From NCBI RefSeq assembly GCF_002775205.1, contig NC_036456.1:26881850-26945849 (forward strand): DNA of 64,000 bases, read 5' to 3'. Source of the DNA: Xiphophorus maculatus. Its lineage: Eukaryota > Chordata > Actinopteri > Cyprinodontiformes > Poeciliidae. The position numbers and the translations under genes were made by a program. The notes beneath the pieces were generated by a model. That model saw nothing but the letters and a program-made list of their open reading frames with translations. It did no database searches and had not been told where the DNA came from. Every line of letters begins with the position of its first letter. Positions within the stretch are counted from its first letter, which is position 1. Of this stretch, positions 1-18,539 are shown piece by piece.

Positions 1-17
1 TGTATTACTTACAAACA

Positions 18-2286
18 ATGGACAATGAATGTGGTGATCAGTGTAAAAAATGTTATGACTTACAAAGTTGGCATGAGATTCTTGGACATTGCAATTACAG
101 AGATGTACTGAAGCGAAGAAATGTTGTTCAAGGCATGGAAATTAAAGGGAGAGGTGAACCGAAGCCATATTGTGAAGTCTGCACAAAAGGAAAATTTGTT
201 CAAACTAGAAACAAGGAGCCAGATGCAAGAGCTAAAGAACCGCTAGCAATGGTCCACACAGATTTAGCAGGACCTATAGACCCAATGTCCAAAGATGGTC
301 ACAGATATGCATTATCCTTCACAGATGATTATTCCAGTGCAGTCTTTGTATACTTTTTGAAAAACAAGAGTGACACAGTACAAGTGTAACATAGTGAATG
401 TTGTATAGAATTCCACTTGTCATTACTTCCAAGTTTGGGTTCATGTGTAATGGGTGAAACAGCACCCCCTCCTGGTGGTTGGCAGTGTTAAATATACAGA
501 ACGCAGATATCTCGTTGCCAGTTCATGAGAGATGAGCGCGAGGTAGGTTCACTGAGTTTAACGCTCTGGTAAAATGTTATGTTAGCTTGATGCTAACATG
601 AAATACTATTCCTTGTAAGGTGCTGTACCCGCTGTGATGAACCTGATTCCTGATCAGTCGTTATTCTGTTCCATACAGATACATATTGTTTTATTTCTTT
701 GTATTTCTGTCTAATATTAATGTATTAAATACGGCCGTTGGCCAGTTCATGAGAAATGACCGCGAGGTGCTGTACCCGCTGTGATGAACCTGATTCCTGA
801 TCAGTTGTTATCCTGTTCCATACAGATAAAAATCATTTCATCTCATCCTGTCTCCTGGCCCTTATTCACACAACGCAGAACTGAGTTGAACTGAGCTAGA
901 ACCCGATCACGATTAACGAGGTTACACAAGCTACTGAAAAGTTTATTGCTGACAAGGCTCCACATGGAAAGATTAAATGTATGAGGTCAGACAATGGTAC
1001 ATAATTCACAGGAAAAGAGTATCAGGCATTACTGAGTAGAAATGGTATTGGACATGAGACCTCAGCACCATATTCTCTACATCAAAATGGTACGGCAGAA
1101 CGAAATTGGAGAACTTTGTTTGACATGGCTAGATGTATGTTAATCGATGGTGAGATGCCAAAAATGTTATGGCCATAGGCAGTTCAGACAGCTGCTGTAG
1201 TGCGAAATAGAGCAGAAACTGGAACAGAATGTTGCATTACTATCTATGTGAAATCAAGTTTGTTCAAAACCCTGCTGATCATTGTGTTTACACAAAGATT
1301 ACTGATACTGAAACTGTGTTTATCATTATATGGGTCGATGATTTGATTATTGCTGCCAGTGATATGAATATCCTTAGAGATATAAAAGAAAAACTTAACT
1401 CCAAATTTAGGATGAAGGACTTAGGAAACTTGACACATTTTCTTGGCATTGACTTTGAGAAAGATGCTGACAGTATTAAAATGTCACAGTCGAAGTATGT
1501 AAAGAAAATACTGGAAAGGTTTGACATGCTGAACTGTAAGCCTTGTGAGCAGAAACTTAACTATGCTGATAATGCTGAAGTAATGAAAGATGTCAGAAAA
1601 TACAGGGAGGCAATAGGGAGCTTAATCTATTTGTCAACATGTACAAGACCAGATTTAAGCTATGTTGTAAGCAAACTGTCACAGTACTTTGCAAACCCAA
1701 CCACAGAACAATGGAATACTGTAAAGCATGTTTTTAGGTATCTAAGAGGCACACAAAATAAAGTACTATGTTTTAAAAAGGGTGCCTGTGATAACCTTAT
1801 ACTGTATATGCATACAGTGATGCCGATTGGGCAGGCGATGTAACAGATCGAAGGAGTACAACAGGTTACTGTATGAGTCTAAATAGAGATGGTCCATTGG
1901 TCTCATGGAAGACCAAAAGACAGCCTACAGTATCTCTATCTACATGTAAAGCAGAGTACATGGCATTAGCTGTTACTGTACAAGAATGCTTATACTTGAA
2001 ACAACTGTTGTTCAACATGGAAGGTATGGATTATTTAGCTAAGATTTATGAGGATAATCAGGGTACCATATCCTTAGCCAAAAATCCTGTGTATAGACAA
2101 AGATGTAAACATATTGATATTAAATATCATTTTGTCAGATCAGTTGTAAATGAAGGAAAAGTCTTTCTAGAGTACTGTCCAACTAATGAAATGGTTGCAG
2201 ATGTACTAACTAAACCAGCAACAAAGATTAAGTTGAGGAAGTATGAAATGTTTATGTTTTGGTATAACATGAATGCATTTTGGTAG
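18..2286 (+). pseudogene. copia-type pol pseudogene (integrase, partial RT, RNase H)
   Basis: Residues visible at 18-384 include the HEILGHCNYRDVLKR and CEVCTKGKF blocks of the GAG-pre-integrase zinc region, then VHTDLAGPID and FTDDYS of the integrase core. After the solo LTR the frame continues with RSDNGT and HQNGTAERNWRT, both integrase hallmarks. The reverse transcriptase remnant carries WVDDLIIAAS, the YVDD-like box with W for Y, followed by KFRMKDLG and FLGIDFE. RNase H shows VSLSTCKAEYMAL and EDNQGTISLAKNP. The family is certain. The frame is broken by two stops, one frameshift and one large deletion, so no protein is expected. Confidence 0.9.
385..926. mobile_element. Solo LTR (542 bp) inserted in copia integrase
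   Basis: The segment starts TGTAAC, ends GTTACA and is flanked on both sides by CAAG (381-384 and 927-930), a 4-bp target duplication. Removing it together with one CAAG rejoins the copia integrase codons in frame, which confirms the boundaries. Inside, a stretch of about 90 bp is partly repeated (around 516-680 and 741-829; shared words include CCAGTTCATGAGA and GCTGTACCCGCTGTGATGAA). No coding sequence is present, so it is a solo LTR. A 4-bp duplication is typical of gamma- and epsilon-type endogenous retroviruses rather than Gypsy, BEL or copia, which usually make 5 bp. The family is inferred only. Confidence 0.8.
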
Positions 2287-2333
2287 AAGTATTAAGAGAC
2301 AGAGGAAGTTACCCAAATGTGAGCAAGTGGGGG

Positions 2334-2575
2334 TGTTGACAGTATGAATGTTTTTGTGCTCTCATTTGTTGTTGTTTTTATCATTATTGGATTATTGTGT
2401 GTCACATCACGTGACCTGTCTAATTTAAAACACTCGTGTACAATAAAGGGTGTGTCCTTCAAGCAAAGGGGGTTCAACACGAAAGCCACAACCCGTGTGA
2501 GTCTCATGCTGTCACGTTGAACGCTGTGCCGAAGAGTGACTCTGCTAACAGTTTTGGCACGGTTAGTCAACAACA
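2334..2575 (+). repeat. 3' LTR of the copia-type element
   Basis: The LTR begins TGTTGAC directly after the purine tract and ends near GTCAACAACA, giving short inverted termini. Its length of about 240 bp is within the copia range. An ACAATAAAGGG at about 2440 could serve as a polyadenylation signal. The 5' LTR would lie left of the window, so identity between the LTRs cannot be assessed. Confidence 0.65.
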
Positions 2576-2599
2576 AAATACTCGTCTTTTCCATCAGCC

Positions 2600-2905
2600 A
2601 GCCATCGTATAGCAGTAAAACTAGCTGACCAAATGTGCTGGAGCTCTGCTTAGGTTGCTAGGTAACAGGATGGGCTTTGCTGGGGTTGCTAGGTAACAAG
2701 CATTGCCTGCTGATTTGTAATGTTATATTCCAGGGGATTTTGAAACAGCTAATTTTCCAGACACCAAAAATACATTTTATTGCCAAAAAATGCCTGGGCA
2801 GATTTTTTTAAGCATTTGGGCTGTTTTTAGAAGCAGTACAAACCTAAATGTATGTATAAAAATGTGCAAAATGTGAATTTTGCCTCATAGATCCCCTGTA
2901 AAGCA
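2600..2905 (-). repeat. Fragment of a TIR element family also seen at 42907-43676
   Basis: Read on the minus strand, this stretch matches the left part of the 42907-43676 element. Shared words include AGGGGATCT/AGAGGATCT, AAAATTCACATTTTGCACATTTTTAT, and GTTACCTAGCAACC. It is a partial copy without a recognisable right terminus, lying just past the cmas exon 5 donor (2921). Confidence 0.6.
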
Positions 2906-2920
2906 GTTGGTTTAAATTCA

Positions 2921-11721
<8,801 letters not shown>

Positions 11722-11765
11722 CCTTCTTCTTCTTCTTCTTCTTCTTCTTCTTCTCCTTCTTCTTT
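11722..11765 (-). repeat. (GAA)n tail of the outer LINE
   Basis: The plus strand reads (CTT)n/(TTC)n, about 11 clean units plus interrupted units. On the minus strand it is (GAA)n placed directly between the LINE 3' UTR and the target duplication, so it is the LINE's simple-repeat tail. It is about 110-150 bp upstream of the cmas start codon. Confidence 0.75.
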
Positions 11766-11865
11766 AGACTTTAACGGCAGCCTGCATCCATTATTGTTGC
11801 ACTACTGCCATCTACTGGATCCTAATATCTTAACCTCAAATTCTCATAATAAGCCCAGTATTTTT

Positions 11866-12156
11866 TTAAAAAACGTATTTTTTCCCCTCAATACTATTTA
11901 ACTGATCAACCATATTCTCAAATTTAAATTCCCTGTTAAAACCTAATTCCATTTTTAATAATCTTCTTTGATTTACATATTTTCTACAACTAATAAAAAC
12001 ATGTCCCATCGTTTCTACAGCATCACACCAACTACATAAATCAGTGAGATGTTTCCCCATCTTAAAAAGAGTTCCATTTAATGAATGAGTTCCATTGATG
12101 AACAGCCATAATCTCATATAATATATTTTGATGATTATTTGTACTTCATTTTCCAA
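11866..12156 (-). pseudogene. LINE ORF2 C-terminal domain (zinc-like), likely copy B
   Basis: The open frame contains NGTHSLNGTLFKMGKHLTDLC followed by CSWCDAVETMGHVFISC, the C-X2-C-X7-H-X4-C region typical of the end of I-clade LINE ORF2. It starts at ENEVQ, just where the copy B frame breaks off at 18495 after KERWQ. The preceding copy A frame, by contrast, ends in mid RNase H. Confidence 0.7.
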
Positions 12157-14150
12157 TACTCAACAATGCAGATAATAAATTACTACAAACTATTATTTTA
12201 TTTATATTAGTATCCTCCACCCATTCTAAAGCTAATAATATAGCCCATAATTCTACTGCATATATACTGAGATAATTAGATGTTCTTTTTGAAATAATAA
12301 TCTTTAATTCAGGAATCACTACTGCTATACTAGTTGCTTCATTTGGGGGATTTTTTGAACCATCAGTATAAGTTTGCAAATAATCATTATATTTATTCTC
12401 TATTTGATTATAAAATTCTTGGCAGATGTCTGTTATATTTCTTTTCTTAATATTTGATAATGATCTGTCTATATTAATATATTTCCATGTCCAGTAGGTC
12501 TCAAAAGCCACATCACTGTTGGACTAAATTCTTTGTTATATACATTAAATGATTTTGCTCTGTCATCCTCAACCCACCCAAAACTATTAATTTGTTCCTT
12601 TCCTCTTTCCCAACAATTTTCTAATACTTTCTTAACTGGATGACCTTCATTATGTCCTTTTAAACTTATCCAATAATTGACCATTATCTGTTGTCTCCTG
12701 ATACATAATGGCATTTCTCCTGATTCTACTTGTAAAGCTCATACTGGAGTTGGTTTAACTGCCCCTAAACAAATTATCAATGCTCTAGCTTGAATAACAT
12801 CTAGTTTTTTAAATCTAGATTTAGCCGCTGAACCTTACACCACACTCCCATCATCTATTCTTGACCGAATTAGTGACACATAAACATTTTTAAGTGATTC
12901 AAAACTTACACCCCATGTCAACCCTGCTAAACACCTCATAATGTTAAGAACCGTTTTACTTTTCTCCATAATATGTTCCATGTGATTTTCCCAAGTTAGT
13001 TTAGCAAAAACTACTCCCAAAAAACAAAAACAATCAACCCTTTCTAACTCTTTCCCATATAAATACAACATTTTATCAACCCCAATTTTTTATTTGTAAA
13101 AAACATTACTTTTGTCTTCTCAATTGAAAATTTAAAACCCCCTCTATCCCCCACTTACCCACTTTATCTATACCTTCCTGAAGTTTTAAAATAAGATGTC
13201 CTACATTTCTTCCCCTTTTCCATAACGCTCCATCATCAGCAAAAAGTGACTTGCCAAAACTAATTGATAATTCTTTAAAAATATCATTAATCATAACTGA
13301 GAATAATGTTGGGCTTCCTTGAGGAATTACATTTTCTATTTTACATGATTGTGAAACATGAGGTCCTATTTTGACTTGAATAGTTCTATCACATAAAAAA
13401 AATCCCATAACCAATTAAACATATTACCTCCTTTACCTATCTGATGTAATTTAATCATTAACCCTTCCCTCCATAACATATCATATGCTTTTTCCACATC
13501 AAAAACACAGCAACAACAGTTTCCTTGTTAATCTGAGCTTCTCTAATATCTTCTAAACATAAAACAGGATCTATTTCTCCTCTTCCTCTATGAAAACCAC
13601 TCTGATAAGGAGCAATTATATTTCTTGACTCCAAATATTGTATTAATCTCTCATTCACCATCCTTTCCATCAGTTTACACATATTAGAAGTTAAAGCAAT
13701 CGGTCTGTAGTTTCCAGGATTACTATGATCTTTCCCAGGTTTCTTTACTGGAATAACAATCACTTCTTTCCATTTACAAGGCAGTCTCCCCTCTTTCCAA
13801 ATCTTATTATACAAAATTACTAATTTATTTAAAACGTCATCACTCACATGTCTTAGCATAATATAACACACTTCATCTTTACCTGGAGCACTATTCCTGG
13901 TTTTATCCAAAGCTCTTTTCAGTTCTCCAATAGAGAAGGGATAATTCATCAGATCATCAGTATTACTCCCCTTCCTTCTTAAAATTTCATCATTTTTCTT
14001 TTAAGTTTTCTCTCTTCCCTGTATTTCATTAACTGATAAATGTTTCCCACTATGTATCTCCACAAACATGCTTGCTAAAATATCAGCCTTTTCCTTATCA
14101 GTTACTGCTACTATATTGTTTTTATTAAGTATTGGATAACTCCATTCTCT
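12146..14150 (-). pseudogene. LINE copy A reverse transcriptase and partial RNase H
   Basis: Blocks in order: SAPGKDEVCYIML, WKEVIVIPVKKPGKD, NYRPIALTSNMCKLMERMV, YQSGFHRGRGEIDPVLC, KAYDM, VIPQGSPTLFSVMIND, and the catalytic LFADDGALW (F for the usual Y). RNase H follows with YTDGSKNPPNEAT and LLALEWVED. Frameshifts split it at about 13950, 13480, 13100 and 12720. The RNase H ends prematurely at 12146. Confidence 0.9.
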
Positions 14151-14164
14151 TCTACCCCCTCATT

Positions 14165-15172
14165 TCCCCCCCCACAATTTATTTATGCTTTAACATGAGG
14201 TACAGTGTAAAGGCAATGCAATAGTTATATAGTTACAGTGTACCTTTAAATACAAACATAATTGTGCTAGAACAAGCCCAATTATACCCACATATATACA
14301 CCTACACAAAATGCATAATGGATCAAGTCAAAGTAAACATATTATTATATATATATATTATATATATATTATTTGTTTTCTATAACCGTGGTGTAAATAA
14401 CTGTACGCTGGACTCATTTAGGAAAATGTTTTTGATATTTTAGCTCGCTGCAAGAATGGCTAATTTCAATGTTCGTCTTGTATGTTTTAGTGTATGGTGG
14501 CCAAAGTGATGGCACAAGGCCACTCTTCAATAAACAAGTAAAAAAGAAAGAAGTTTGGTTATTGGAGCATCGGTGTCTGGCTGTCTAGCTGCTGAAGGAA
14601 TCGAAAACTCAGGGCAAGAGCAGCACAATAATCTTAATGTGAGTTATTACAGATGTTCTTCTGAACAGAAACCAAGAGTAATCTCTTATTGTAATTATTT
14701 GATACCAAAGTTACAGTTACTTGTTTTACTTGTGTTCCCACCAGTGTAAGTGTAAGTAAGTGTTCGCACAAGTAAACCAATATTAATATAAGTATTTTAC
14801 TTTGAATCTTTACTCAAAATGTAATTTTAAAGATTTCATTCTTTAAAACTTTCATGCTTTGAAATAAATAGTCTCAACTATTTTTTATAAATCTTCAGGC
14901 TGGAAGCTTACTTCCTCTTTTTCCAGGGAACCTGCTCTTCCTGTCTCATGACTCTGTCTGTCTGACTATGATTTCTTATTATTAGATAGAAAAACAGAAG
15001 TTGAATTAAAGCAAAGTTTGCAGGAGACAAAAACAACACACACAGCCAGATTTATTTTATTGATGTTTGAGTCTACTGTTGGGTCTAGATGTCACTTGTG
15101 TGATTAATTTTAAGGTAACTTTATTTATTGTTACTGTTAAACTAAAATCTCCAGCATGGGGAAGTGGGATGA
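14165..15172. other. About 1 kb of foreign sequence between LINE A endonuclease and RT
   Basis: LINE coding similarity stops near 15175 (after GSDHYTVKE) and resumes near 14160. The stretch between holds a poly(C)/T-rich run at about 14160, an AT dinucleotide tract (14343-14372) and no recognisable frame. It replaces the roughly 100 residues expected between the domains. I could not define termini or a target duplication, so it may be an insertion with deletion rather than a clean transposon. Confidence 0.5.
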
Positions 15173-15177
15173 TCTCA

Positions 15178-16140
15178 GGTTTCCTTGACGGTGTAATGAT
15201 CACTACCGAAATACTTATTTTTGACTTGACAATCACATAATGGAGCTAAACAACTAGAGACAAATGTTAAATCCAATACAGATTCCTTGTCATGAGGTGC
15301 GGTGTGAGGTGGTGAGGCAGCAGGCGGGAGACCCAGGATGTGAAGAATAAATGATTTTAATGAAGATTGTCCAGAATAACACAGTCCAAAATGTCCAAAA
15401 ACACCAGGCGGTACGGCCGAGCTGAAGCCAGGGCTAGACGCCAGTAGCAACCGGTAAACACGAAGGACGAGACGACGGACTGAGCACACAGACAACAGGG
15501 ACAAGAACGCCAAGTTAGACGAGGATCCGACAGATACACAGAGACACCCTGATTACCTTGTAATCAGGGAACGAGACACACCTGGGAAACAATCAAGGGA
15601 GGACAGGACAGCAGGAAGAACTCAGAAAACTCAAAATAAACACACAGAAAAACACAGATACTGACATTCCTTACCTGAATTAATATCAATTCTTGTCTTC
15701 TTACCATTATTCAAACATACAAGATTATTACTATCTAAAAAATCTTCTAAAACTTTATCATTATAATCAACTTTTTCACTTCCCCATAATGAATGATGCT
15801 CATTAAAATCTCCACACCAAATAATATTTCCTTTCATATCCATCTTCTCAAGTTTACTTATTTCAAGCTTCTTACAGGGATTGTAAAAATTTATAATCAA
15901 TATTACCTTCTCTTCTATCCATATTTCAATTGCTCCTTCCTTAATCAGAGAAAGACACCCTCCCCTATTTCCTTCTTCTCTATCATATCTCACTGCAATA
16001 TATCCATATACTCTGAAGTCCAAAAAAGGCTTCAGTCAAGTTTCCTGTATACAGATTATATCAGGTTTTACTTCCTGCTCATAAATAAACTGTTTAAAAT
16101 CTTGACCATTTGACAAAAGACTCCTTGGATTGTAAGATTA
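15178..16140 (-). pseudogene. LINE copy A apurinic-type endonuclease, interrupted
   Basis: Minus-strand residues include CIQET, RVYGYIAVRYDREEGNRGG, FYNPCKKLEISKLEK, then WCGDFNEHHSLWGS (the catalytic GDFN/H block). After the 377-bp insertion comes LDLTFVSS and GSDHYTV (the SDH block). These are the hallmarks of an APE-type LINE endonuclease. A stop and frame change near 16023 and the insertion at 15289-15665 break it. Confidence 0.85.
15289..15665. mobile_element. 377-bp non-coding insertion with 7-bp duplication
   Basis: The segment starts GTCATGAGGTGCGG and ends AGATACTGAC, giving short inverted ends (GTCA/TGAC). Flanks are ATTCCTT at 15282-15288 and 15666-15672. Taking out the segment and one flank rejoins the endonuclease frame exactly between its GDFN and LDLT blocks. 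It encodes nothing. I do not recognise the family. The sequence style (GAGACACACCTGGGAAACAATCAAGGG) is common in fish repeats. Confidence 0.75.
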
Positions 16141-16488
16141 AAATTATCCTTCTTGACTACATAGTTCTCCCCTTATATCTTCCCATCAAATATTTTTCAA
16201 ATCTAAGCTATGGCATGCTGCCTTGACAATAATCTGAATCCTTTCCGTCTTTGATTTCACATCTGAGGTTGCATTTGTTACTCCTGCAATAAAAGTCACC
16301 ATTTTCTTTTTTTCCTCTTCAATTTTCCTTTCGACCATTTCCATAACCTTTTGAATTACTTGCTTTTCTCCTGTCAAAGATTTTCCATTTTGTTTCTCTC
16401 TTTCAACCATTTTACATGCCTCAGCATATGTTACTTTCTGCATAACTTTTATTTTCTGTATAATTGTTTGCCGTTTCATCACTTAAAG

Positions 16489-17582
16489 CAGGGGTGTCAA
16501 ACTCAAATACACAGTGGGCCAAAATTTTAAATTGAACAAAGCCGCGGGCCAAGGTTGAACAAATGAATCTTTTAATATGGACCCAAACAAGTTTTGATTT
16601 AACAATAAATATTGAACAAGCAAGGCTTATATAACTTAAAAGTGCAGGCGTGCAAAATTGAGTTGCTAAAAATAATAATAAAACATATAAATGGAATATT
16701 AAATAAAATTTAAATAAAAATTGAATGCCTTCCTTTCTGAGGTAAATGTCAAAATTAGCTTTGTACACAGGCTAATAAATTTGAAAATAAAATAACATAA
16801 CTATGAATAAATCATTAAATAAACTATGAATAAACCATTCAGGCCTTGGAGTAACAAGAAAAGGTGCATAGAAAACTTATTTATTGCTCATTTTGCGACA
16901 CACTCTGATGCAGCCAAGCCAGATACCTGGCATCTTTTCTTGGATGCCAGTTCATCAATGTCGGGGCTCAGGGTTTGAGCTGAGGAAACCTTCATTATCG
17001 AACAAAGATGTTCATAAGATAAGATAAGATTTATTGTCATTATCGAACAAAGATGTTCGTTAGTCAGACGTCTCCTGTGAGACGTTTTCGTCATCTTCAC
17101 TGAGGAGAAAAGTTGCTCACATACATATGTAAACAGATATTCTGTCTCCCACCTGTCCAGAAAAGTTCTATTTTCTGCCTTTCTTTTCGCCATGTTTTGG
17201 TGGGGTAACACAGTGACAGCTGTAGTTTGAGGTCGCAGTGAGGTTTGGGGGAGAGATGCGGGGATGCGGGGTGCGCCGGGGCTTTCACCGAAGGAGTGCG
17301 CAAGAAGACGGATCACCACCTTCCTAATACATCCATGTCTGCTACCATAAGTGCTACTGACACAGAGGAGGAGGCGTGTCTGCCTCTGTCCTGATTGACG
17401 CGCCAAAAATACAGCAGAGCATTATGGGATTTGTAGTATAAGTGGTGAATGCGGCGTCACAGCGTTGCCACTGTATAATACCGGCGGACCGGCTCTAATA
17501 TTAATTTGAAATTACCTCGCGGGCCAAATATAATTACACTGTGGGCCAAATTTGGCCCGCGGGCCAGAGTTTGACACCTATG
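16489..17582 (-). mobile_element. hAT deletion derivative (1094 bp) with 8-bp duplication
   Basis: The termini are CAGGGGTGTCAAACTC and GAGTTTGACACCTATG, inverted repeats with two mismatches. The target duplication is ACTTAAAG at 16481-16488 and 17583-17590, exactly the 8 bp made by hAT transposases. It lies in LINE A ORF1. GGGCC-rich words lie near both ends. A short duplication (ATTATCGAACAAAGATGTTC at about 16995 and 17040) surrounds a TAAGATAAGATAAG tract inside. Confidence 0.92.
16888..17193 (-). pseudogene. Internally deleted hAT transposase remnant
   Basis: The frame from ATG 17193 gives about 101 residues. The start MAKRKAENRTFLDRWETEYLF resembles the N-terminus of Charlie-type hAT transposases and their domesticated relatives. 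It then passes straight to YVCEQLFSSVKMTK...LTNEHLCSIM, the C-terminal hAT dimerisation region. The whole catalytic centre is missing. The phrase EHLCSIM occurs twice because of the small internal duplication. It cannot be catalytic. Confidence 0.8.
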
Positions 17583-18539
17583 ACTTAAAGCAACACATCC
17601 CCAAAAAGCAACACTGTGTTCTCCTCCACAGCACTTTGGTTTAACTCCAACTCCACATTTTCCATATTCATGGTCTCCAGAACATCGAGCACATCTCCGT
17701 TTTCCTTTACACATTTTTGCAACTTGGCCAAATTCCTGACAGTTGAAACATCTTACTGGTTTAGGCACAAATTCCCTGACACTAAATCTTATTAAACCAA
17801 AGAAAACCTCCTTTCTTTTGTTTCAAACTCCACCAACACAGTTTCTGTCTCAACTTTCTCTGGACCCCTTGTCAGCCTTCATGCTCCTTTTACTTCCTTA
17901 TTCCTTTCTTTTAAATTCCCAACTAAATCTTTCACATTTACACTTAAAGGCACTCCTGTGATAATTCCTTTACTTTCATTATTTCTTTTTTCACCCACTC
18001 TAACAACTTTAACTTTAAGTTCTAACTTTAACTTTACACATCCATCCCAGTTTCTTTGCTTTTTCCACCTGAACTTCCGAATTACATCCAATCAGAAGAT
18101 TTCCGTCTCTCCGTATCTTGGCATGTTTAATTTCTCCAACATGCGCTTTAAGTGCTTTTGTTAACTTACGTGGATCAATCTTCTTAACCCCTTCTCCTTC
18201 ATCAAATCTTACTATAATATTCATAGTTGGATTTTTTATTTCTTCCGCTTTTTCCTCAATGCCTTCACTATCAGTGCCTTCTGTACTTTCCTCACTTCGC
18301 TTTTTCCTCTTTCTTTCAGCAGCTTGCTGCTTCTTACTACCCTTCCCCAGCTTTTCCCACTCTTTATCTTCATTTTGACCACCCATCTCTTCCTCGTCAC
18401 TACAATCCACACTATTCCAGTTACTTCTTTCTAAACCCATCATTGCCATGTTCTGATTTAAGTCCGAGCTAACAGCTGCTTTTGCCATCTTTCTTTAACC
18501 TTTTGTTTAAAAATTGATTTGATTTCTTCTTTACTGAAT

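Larger units (their letters stand above)
1..2575 (+). mobile_element. Decayed copia-type LTR retrotransposon, 5' part outside window
   Basis: The reading frames follow copia order: GAG-pre-integrase/integrase (18-384 and 931-1220), the C-terminal part of reverse transcriptase (1232-1830), then RNase H (about 1812-2285). A purine-rich stretch at about 2324-2333 leads into a 3' LTR. The copy is dead. A TAA replaces a sense codon in the integrase at about 1001, and a second stop lies at about 1177. The frame jumps from the integrase core straight into late reverse transcriptase near 1228, so roughly the middle third of pol is missing. A frameshift near 1812 separates reverse transcriptase from RNase H. 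A solo LTR interrupts the integrase. The element lies downstream of cmas exon 5 and opposite in strand, so it probably sits in cmas intron 5. Confidence 0.9.
16186..18488 (-). pseudogene. LINE copy A ORF1 (gag-like, zinc knuckles), split by hAT
   Basis: The frame opens at ATG 18488 with an acidic then lysine-rich region (about residues 25-80). An RNA-binding-like region MNIIVRFDEGEGVKKIDP follows, with a frameshift near 18050. The zinc knuckles CFNCQEFGQVAKMC and CARCSGDHEYGKC lie at about 17750-17660, with a third CC-GGEH-GC type next to the hAT insertion. Beyond the hAT a helical C-terminal part continues from 16482 to 16186. This is the usual ORF1 layout of I-clade LINEs. Confidence 0.8.
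12150..18495 (-). mobile_element. Inner I/Nimb-type LINE (copy A), nearly full length but 3' truncated
   Basis: On the minus strand the order is ORF1 with zinc knuckles (18488-16186, split by a hAT), AP endonuclease (about 16140-15178, split by a 377-bp element), a 1-kb foreign segment, reverse transcriptase (about 14150-12720) and the first half of RNase H (12511-12146). RNase H stops after ICSN-like residues and its second half is missing. The protein differs greatly from copy B (RNase H stretches match at well under half of positions by eye), so these are two subfamilies. Breaks in all domains mark it as inactive. Confidence 0.75.

Noticed and set aside
385..926. LTR of the surrounding copia element
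   Set aside because: Its ends and the CAAG duplications show a separate insertion, and it does not match the 3' LTR at 2334-2575.
2292..2594. 100-residue minus-strand ORF over the copia LTR
   Set aside because: It lies opposite a defined LTR, has no domain and no match to the missing cmas exons. It is a chance frame.
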